Shown here in pieces: positions 57,223 to 64,000 of a stretch of 64,000 nt of DNA. Under the pieces are notes generated by a model. That model was not told where the DNA came from and made no database searches. It was given only the letters and a program-made list of their open reading frames with translations. Where the stretch lies: the NCBI GenBank assembly GCA_963691655.1, contig OY829326.1, positions 89,645,235-89,709,234 on the forward strand, in the 5' to 3' direction. Position 1 is the stretch's first letter; each line of letters opens with the position of its first letter. The position numbers were made by a program, and so were the translations under genes. This DNA is from Toxonevra muliebris (lineage: Eukaryota > Arthropoda > Insecta > Diptera > Pallopteridae).

Positions 57223-58736
57223 CACATTTTATTATTCCTATATTACTTTTTCAATACTTTTTGCAGCGCACGAAATGACTTAGTAGACGTATATAACACA
57301 TGAGAGCACAGTTCAGTTATAAGCAAAAAAAAGCAGAGACGTCGGCTCTCTCACTAAAGCACCTGAGATAAAACTGCGAGAGTCAACTCTTCGATCCCCA
57401 TATCACTTCGTTCGCTTAACACTAGCAACAGCATAACTTCGTTTCTTATTAGTTTCGTATGAGTGCAACAACAACGCGATTTCCGTTGCAAAATTTTCTA
57501 TTTACCCTCGCTAAAGAAGTTTCACTTCAAAAATTTGTATGAGCGAAGTTTTGCCAATTTAAACTTTCGTTATACATTCGAATATCAAAATTATGAGAAT
57601 GTTTCGTATGTGGCGACAGACAGCGTTAACAGTTGAAACAAATAGCCAGCATATATTCTGTTAGACAAATATAGAGAAACACAAACCAACAAATAAATAG
57701 ATGTATGTAAATATGTAATTAGCCACCAATCGCCCATAAATATTTACTATTTACATTGCATTCCAATTTACAAAAATTAAATTCTTTGCACTACATCAAA
57801 AGCATAAGGTACATTCGTTTTTAAATCAAATTTGCCAGAACAGATCTAAATTAGGGTGATTCTTTAAGTCTTGTAAAATTGCACGATAGCACGAAATGCA
57901 AAAATATTATATTAAATTATACTACGATTCGAGAGCGCACATTAATGTAAAACTTAAGTATATAACAAATGAAAAATAAATGTAAGCACAGAGAGTGAGA
58001 GAGAGGCACAGAGTTGCATTTAATATGCTACACTTCATTGCATTGAACATATACATGAGTATCGTTGTAGGAAAAGGTTTTAAGTGTTGCAAAATTAGAC
58101 AACAACAAAATTTACGTTGAATATAGTAGAGTAAAAATTCCATTTACTGTTCGTTTACAAATTTAACAAGCACAACACAAATGGATGAAAAAGCTCAACC
58201 TGTGATTGTTGTGTGAAACAATCATGACCAAACGTGCACTTTAATACAAAAAGCTTTGAGCTCTTCCATACGTATACGATTAAACGTTTTTGGAAAAAGC
58301 TGCTCGGTTGTCGCTGTCTTTTTCTTGTACATATTTTATTGCAAGACCTTTTTGATTACTAATTGTCAATAATAAGTAGAGGCAAAATCTACCAATTCGG
58401 AAAGATTTAAGGATAATGAAATAAGAGCAATTGAAAAAATACTTTGTAGCAGCAAACATTTTTATAATCTAAGACATAAGATTACAGGGTTCCTTCTTAG
58501 ACTAACCAACTCCAAGTCGATGAAAAGTATAACACAATCCTGTTAGCTCTCTTCTTACAAAAATCCACTTCTTAAATGGGCCCATTAAATTTATTTGGAG
58601 TCTTCAAAAGGTGAGGTGTTTTAGGAAAACTACTTGCCCAATGATGCCTCAAAAGCGTTAGTGAAATCCTCTCCCTCATAAATTCTAAATGATATTATAA
58701 AACTTCCATTGTATTAATGAGCTTTATACCAATATA
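57223..58736. other. Presumed intron, AT-rich, unassigned
   Basis: No gene seen. Confidence 0.4.
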
Positions 58737-59607
58737 CAGTAAACTACGGATAAATGCACATAGGTCTTTCCGGAGTTTTTGTGCACTTATGCGATTTGTG
58801 CATTTATGCAAACCTCGCAAATATTGCAATTATACAAACATTGAATAAAACATTGGATTGTATCTGTAAAAACCAATTCAATTTGAATGAAAAAGCTTAA
58901 TAAAGGAATTCAATTACAAAATTAAATTCAATTAAAGAAAATTAACCTATATCATCCCGGTACTAGATCTCATGATCCAATTTTGAAAATTTTTAAAACA
59001 CAAATGTAGAAAAAATACATTTTTTTTTTTAATTTTGACTATTTTTCCATATGTTTTTTACAAAACTTTGGCCAGCTGCAGCCTCTTAAAAATATAAAAG
59101 GACCTGTGAAGTTATAATTTATATATCAAGTTTGCCATTTTATCCAGGTGAATTTCTCATTTCGATGCAAAATAATTTATTTTACTATATTTTGTTGATT
59201 TTCAAAACCATCTCCCAAAAAAGTAAGTCCGTTTACCAGACCTTAAAGTTAGGTGATATACAATAATTTTAATTATTTGATTACTTTTCGAAAAAATTTA
59301 TTTTTGATGTAATTCTAAATTTGCTGTTTAATTAATCGAACGTTGAGACGATATGAGTTAAAAATGTAGGCTGCAAACTATGCAAATGAAGCAAAACAAT
59401 GAATCAAACGCAAATGACATCAGCTGATTTTCTGTTTTACATTTCTCCTCTCTTGTTCTATTCTGTAGTATTGGACTCAAAAAGTAGTATCAGGGTTGTA
59501 CATTTATGTGTACAAAGTTGGACTAAAAGAGTACTTTCGGGTTTGAAAAATGGTGCACTTATGCCGTTTTTGTATTTATCCGTGTTGCACTTAACCGTAG
59601 TTAGCTG
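58737..59607. mobile_element. pogo/Tigger-like non-autonomous element, 871 bp
   Basis: The left end CAGTAAACTACGGATAAATG and the right end (complement) CAGCTAACTACGGTTAAGTG match at 16 of 20 positions. TA flanks both ends (58735-58736 and 59608-59609). The theme of 'GGATAAATGCAC' and 'GTGCACTTATGC' near both ends is typical of pogo-type termini. No transposase is visible. Confidence 0.65.
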
Positions 59608-59624
59608 TAACCTTTGAAACCAAT

Positions 59625-59745
59625 TGGTCCTATTTAAATCGGGAGCGAGATTTATGACGAATGCGAATGGCGAAATAAAAAGTTTTTCTAAGACAATTTC
59701 TACTCTTGAAAGTTTGCATTGCCAGCCAAGAGCCGGTAAATTTTA
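59625..59745 (-). mobile_element. tRNA-derived SINE, family B, diverged fragment
   Basis: The complement has 'CTCTTGGCTGGCAATGCAAAC', 'TTTTTATTTCGCCATTCGCATTCG' and CATAAATCTCGCTCCC, in the order of the family B body. The head and tail are missing. Confidence 0.5.
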
Positions 59746-62266
59746 TACCCTATATTTTACCATCACACCACGGTCCATATAAGCCCAAAAGCTGAATTTG
59801 GAACAGAAAATTTGTATTTATAAAATTACACAGTTTTTGTTTTGAACTGAGAGAATAATTTTCTTTTCAAGTTTTGAATTTGTTTAACCTGTTTTTCAAT
59901 AGCTGTTGCTTTTTTTTATTTCGACGGGTTTTATTTGAAAGGGTTGGTAAACGCAGCAATCCTCAGAGCTAATAAACAGGATTTTATACAGAACTCAAAA
60001 GCTGTCTTTAGAGTCTCCGCAAAGATATCATTAAAAATAACATATCGTTAAAAGATTTATGAAGATGGACTTATAAATTATCAAATGTAATGAAAAATTC
60101 CAATGTGATCATTAACTGTGTTTTCATTGTTCTACATCAGCCTAGATGTAAGGTCTATTTAGACTACAGTAAATAATGAATCGCTATTTAAAAAATTTCG
60201 CTCTTTTCTTAAAACATTTCAATAAAAATCGCTAAATATAGATTCTTGAATAATTTAGATTATTTTAAAAACCCAATTTAAACTTAACCACAACTCAAAA
60301 AATTTCCATAATTCATATGCTCATTTTATATTTTTAATGTTAATATTTTAACAGGTCTAAAAACGTTGTCAAAGTCCAAACAGAACTTCCATATTTCTTC
60401 TTAAACATTCTAAAAGAGTGCTTTATATTTCAACCAACGCTCTAAGATATTAAAAGTCGAGTCCCATTTTGATAGTCAATTTAGCCTTTCTCAGACCTCT
60501 TTTTTGCTAATGCAAAACTATGGTGCGAGTTCAAACAAAAGTAGGTCTGAGTACGAGTTTTTTTTAGGTGGATATTCCACCTTTGACGGGAATCAAAACC
60601 GTAACAGTGCAATTTGTTGCTGCGATCCCATTTCTGTTTAAAAGTAGATTTGGAAACATGTTTTTATAATTTGAACCTAGCTCGGAAAAAAAAATTCTCT
60701 GAGCTTGTCTCATCAGTTAACGCTGGGTACGACAATACTTCCAGTCCACTTCTGAACCCAATCTTCACAATATGCAAACATATGTAGCTCATTAGTTAGT
60801 TGTTCAAGACGCCGGGTGCAGTAAATTCCAATAAGTTCTTGCAGCAACTCTAAAATATCAACAATACTTTTATAGCTAAAGTAAAACTCGATAGAACGAG
60901 CTACATAAATAAGTTTCACAAATTTCATGAAAAATGGAAATGGAAGCAGGACATGCAAAATGATGATGAAATGCTGATGGCATTCGACAATTTCGAATGC
61001 ATTGACCTAAAAAAAAACTTTAATCAAGAACAACAGTAACAAAAAAAAAGAAAAATTAAATAGAAAATAAATAAATTGAAATTGGAAATTGCATAAATAA
61101 AAAGTGAACATCGGACATAATCGCTGAAGGATTTTACATTTTACTCCCCGGCAGACAGACACAAAGCACATGGCAGCAAAATGTTGCAGTTCAATGAACG
61201 TACATCTAGCTGAATATATAAAATTACATACACACGTATAAATTCTTAAATGATTTAGGTGGAATCATTAATTGTTGCATGCTATATATTTTACTGCAAA
61301 TTCATATATATTTTGACTTATTTTATTACGGGGACTCATAGTATATATTGATGAAGTGGGCAGGCTACATATACAGGTAAATGTAAGTACATTACTTGTG
61401 TAACTTTGAAAGCAACTTAAACATGCAAATTAAGGGGGTTTTTACTTTATGTCATGTTAATTGCAAAATGGTTTTTTGTAGCATGCGCATACATATGTAT
61501 GTGTACAAAAGAGTAAAGGTTGACATGTTCCCATTTTAGCTCAAATGTAGATATATGTATGTATTATTTTTCATTAACCTAGTTATTATGTTTGTTAGGT
61601 AATCAATTTTTGATTTCTATGTAATGAAAGTCATCATTTTATTTTAGCACATGTGTGTTTAATAATTTGAGTAAAAGTTATTAAACATAAATAAATAAAA
61701 TAATTAAAAAAAAACTAAAAAAAAAAATAAAAAGCAAATTACACGGTGCGACAGTAAAAAATACCTGGGAAGTCATACTACTTTTCTTGTAGGTCTTGTT
61801 GAGTAAAACAAAAGTTTGTACTTGAAATTTTCCAAACACCCCAAAAATCTTGATTTACCGTTAATACTGGGCACTTATAAGCCTGTAACTTGGTTGATTC
61901 TTACCGGTTTTAGAAAAAAGAAACTGAGACCTTTCAAATGATGTATATTTTATTAAGGGAAACTTGAGAAACTTATGTGTATTTGTTCAGCAAACACAAT
62001 ATTTTTTCACTTTTTTCGCCTTTTCTCAACTTTGGCGATGTTTGTACACACTATTTTATAAAGGAGCTATACTACTTATGGATTTATTCTAAAAACACGT
62101 TTGTCAATGAGTAAAACGCAAGTTTGTTTTTAAAACTCGGTAAGTAATTAAACTTTTTATGAAAACAAAATTTTTGCAAAAATACAATTTTTGGCAATTA
62201 AACTCAAAAATGTGTGATTAACCGTTATTTTTTTAAATTCAGCGCAATCAGTTTCTCGTTGAGGGA
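59746..62266. other. Presumed intron, AT-rich, mostly unassigned
   Basis: Nothing named was found. An 81-codon minus-strand frame at 60713-60958 (tail HMFAYCEDWVQKWTGSIVVP) has complex composition and could be a relic of coding DNA, but no family is recognised. Confidence 0.35.
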
Positions 62267-62274
62267 CCAACAAT

Positions 62275-62559
62275 CAGTGTGGCCAACTTTTGTTTTTCAA
62301 AATCCGCTAAAATGAAGAATAAAACGCGTATTTTCTTAAAAAACGCTTTAAATTTTTTTCCTTCATGCGAGAAAACTCAATACGCTTAAACTTTTTCACA
62401 GGCATGTGCCTCATACTTCTTATCAATGAAAATTCCTTTGATTTTTCGAAGATATTTTAAATTGAAAAAATGCGCTGAGCGCTAAATCTCTTTTTTTCCG
62501 CGTTTTAATTTTCAAAAAGCACTAAAATCAGCGGGAAACGCACTGAGTTTTCCACACTG
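62275..62559. mobile_element. hAT-like MITE, 285 bp
   Basis: The ends CAGTGTGGCCAACT (left) and, as complement, CAGTGTGGAAAACT (right) differ at 3 positions. The 8-bp flanks CCAACAAT are identical (62267-62274 and 62560-62567). Subterminal AAAACGCG and 'GCGGGAAACGC' stretches face each other. No coding. Confidence 0.75.
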
Positions 62560-62829
62560 CCAACAATATTCTGAAATCATTTTTACAAGTACATAGAACT
62601 GTAGTTCCTTTCAATAATACTATTCAGTGAAAATAACTTTCTTTGTAATTCTCATTTACTTTACAGTATTTTCACTTATATAGATTGTTTAAATTAGAGA
62701 ACTATCTCAAAGATCACTGATGAGGAACCGTAGCTGATTCTGAAACGATTGTCTGATCTGCTACTTCTATGAACTTTTTAATATTCTTCTGGCATCATTG
62801 TTCATAATAATAATAATTTTAATAATAAT

Positions 62830-63020
62830 TTTTATTTTATTTTTTCCTTCGAAGCGTTTTTCAATTGTAGAAGAGAAGAGCAGAAGAAGTAAAAATGCGA
62901 ATGCAGGAAATGAAAATTCATTAACAACCGTGAAATAGTCGTCGCTTCTGTGATTACCATGGAAATTATTGCATAGCGCATCTTTGTGAATGGGATAGTC
63001 GTGCACCGTTTCTCCATCTC
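62830..63020 (-). pseudogene. Fragment of a transposon-type protein (minus strand)
   Basis: The minus strand reads CNNFHGNHRSDDYFTVVNEF and, after a deletion and frame change, FHFLHSHFYFF. These are the same blocks as in the neighbouring plus-strand gene (YDNFLGNHRSDGYVTVVNKF and FLHSHLDFF). It is therefore a second, shortened copy of one family facing the other way. Confidence 0.6.
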
Positions 63021-63024
63021 GTGA

Positions 63025-63572
63025 GTCGCATTAAATAGACCGGAAAAACGTTGTAAACCTTCTATTAGTTAAAGATGAAGATGTTATTCTGCCACCATTG
63101 CATATAAAGTTAGGATACCTAAAACAATTTGTTGAAAAATTGGATGTAAACGGCGACGCATTTTGTCATCTTAAAGCAGTGTTCCCAAAGCTAAATAAAG
63201 CCAAAATGAAAGGAGGTATTAATTTATTTGTTTCCATATTTAATACTTTGTCATCGTGTTTATCTCTTTGATGAATTTTTGGGTATTTTCATTAGATCTC
63301 AAATTCGTAAAATTATGAGCGGTGAACTTCATGAAAAATTTTTCAATAGAACTGAAAAACATGCATGGAAGAGTTTTGTTGCGCTATACGATAATTTTCT
63401 TGGTAATCACAGAAGTGATGGCTATGTTACGGTTGTTAATAAATTTGTAAGGGCGTATGGTAAAATAGTCTGCAACATGTCCTTAAAAATTAATTTCTTG
63501 CATTCGCATTTAGACTTCTTCTCAGATAACCTGGGCCAGTTCAGCGATGAACAAGGCGAACATTATCACTAA
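63025..63572 (+). pseudogene. Transposon-type protein fragment, family unnamed
   Basis: The plus strand first reads VNLLLVKDEDVILPPLHIKL then GYLKQFVEKLDVNGDAFCHL to KAKMKGG (63218). After a 65-bp interruption that begins and ends at GGTATT it continues GIFIRSQIRKIMSGELHEKF, then WKSFVALYDNFLGNHRSDGY, then CNMSLKINFLHSHLDFFSDN and LGQFSDEQGEHYH-stop at 63572. I recall this order ('LPPLHIKLG-', 'GIF-GPQIR', 'FLGN-', 'CNMSLK-HFLHSHLD-FPENLG--SDE-GE-FH') from abundant uncharacterised arthropod and cnidarian proteins. I do not know a secure function. The final His is normally followed by more protein, so the stop after HYH is probably premature. The upstream N-terminal half is absent. Confidence 0.6.
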
Positions 63573-64000
63573 GAAATGGCTAAAATTTCACTATTTGGGG
63601 CTCTAGAATTCACTTTATGAAATGAAATCACTAGTATTCCACCCGTTGGTGCTCTACGATTCACTTTAACTTTTCTTATCTTACTTGTTGTTAATAGTGA
63701 ATTTCAAACTAATTTGCAATTCACAAAAAAAAGTGGGTTGAATTCACTTTAGCAGCAACAAGTAAAAATTAATCAAGTAGTAGTAGTAGTAACTGTTCTT
63801 TATTTCATCAAAAGTATGTACATTATACTAAAACTTAAATAAAACTTATACTTATTAAAGAACATACGACTTTGACTTATAATATGCCGTCAGTCGAAAT
63901 TAACCAAATATAAAAAATATGAAAGAAAACAAAAGTTTCAAGCGGAAAGCATAAAAACTTCTCCTAGAATGCCTTATTCCTCAAGTTTATGGAGAAGATT
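63573..64000. other. Unassigned, with repeated ATTCACTTT motifs
   Basis: The phrase GGGCTCTAGAATTCACTTTA (63599-63618) is partly repeated as GGTGCTCTACGATTCACTTT (63646-63665). AATTCAC motifs recur in both orientations to 63750, suggesting a repeat border. There is a TAG trinucleotide run at 63778-63791. Confidence 0.45.

Overview
This window is nuclear DNA from an insect, most likely a higher fly (Diptera, Brachycera). It is very AT-rich, almost empty of open coding sequence, and loaded with eukaryotic transposons: non-LTR retrotransposons, tRNA-derived SINEs, and hAT, piggyBac, Mutator-like and pogo/mariner-like DNA elements. There are no bacterial operons, ribosome binding sites, CRISPR arrays, rRNA genes or convincing true tRNA genes. 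One host gene can be argued for: a plus-strand first coding exon at 41612-42368. It ends in a textbook splice donor and in a peptide (CSALF-NYT-PQ) that I recall from the extracellular N-terminus of the fly PDF neuropeptide receptor (Pdfr, class B GPCR). Its following intron would fill the rest of the window (more than 21 kb); no second exon was recognised.

Layout. 1-6.5 kb: a diverged inverted-repeat (foldback) element and two head-to-head-arranged dead LINEs, one on each strand. 7.2-10.5 kb: a three-layer nest, with an outer element (38/39-bp inverted repeats and a 10-bp flanking repeat) holding a TTAA-flanked piggyBac relic, which in turn holds a minus-strand LINE. 11.6-16.5 kb: three non-autonomous hAT elements with 8-bp target duplications, two of them back to back in overlapping target sites, separated by very AT-rich DNA. 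19-21.7 kb: a short inverted-repeat element, a SINE, and a TA-flanked element with a hAT element nested inside. 22.8-26.1 kb: a G-run cluster, a 129-bp palindromic MITE and a GC-rich block of three consecutive minisatellites. 26-34 kb: mostly unassigned AT-rich DNA with microsatellites and one inverted-repeat element. 35-40 kb: a small inverted-repeat element, a LINE 3' fragment and several hairpins/MITEs. 41.6 kb: the Pdfr-like exon. 44-57 kb: a LINE 3' fragment, two longer hAT-like elements with transposase remains (46773-49343 and 52006-54212, both with perfect 8-bp duplications), a second copy of the foldback family, and copies of at least two SINE families. 58.7-64 kb: a pogo-like element, a 285-bp hAT MITE, and two opposite-facing fragments of one transposon-type protein.

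How it works together: the window reads as a long intron plus upstream flank of a neuronal receptor gene that has become a sink for transposons. Target duplications and nesting give a relative order of insertion. Family names for TEs rest on termini, duplications and visible protein motifs. No database search was possible, and all comparisons with known proteins are from memory.
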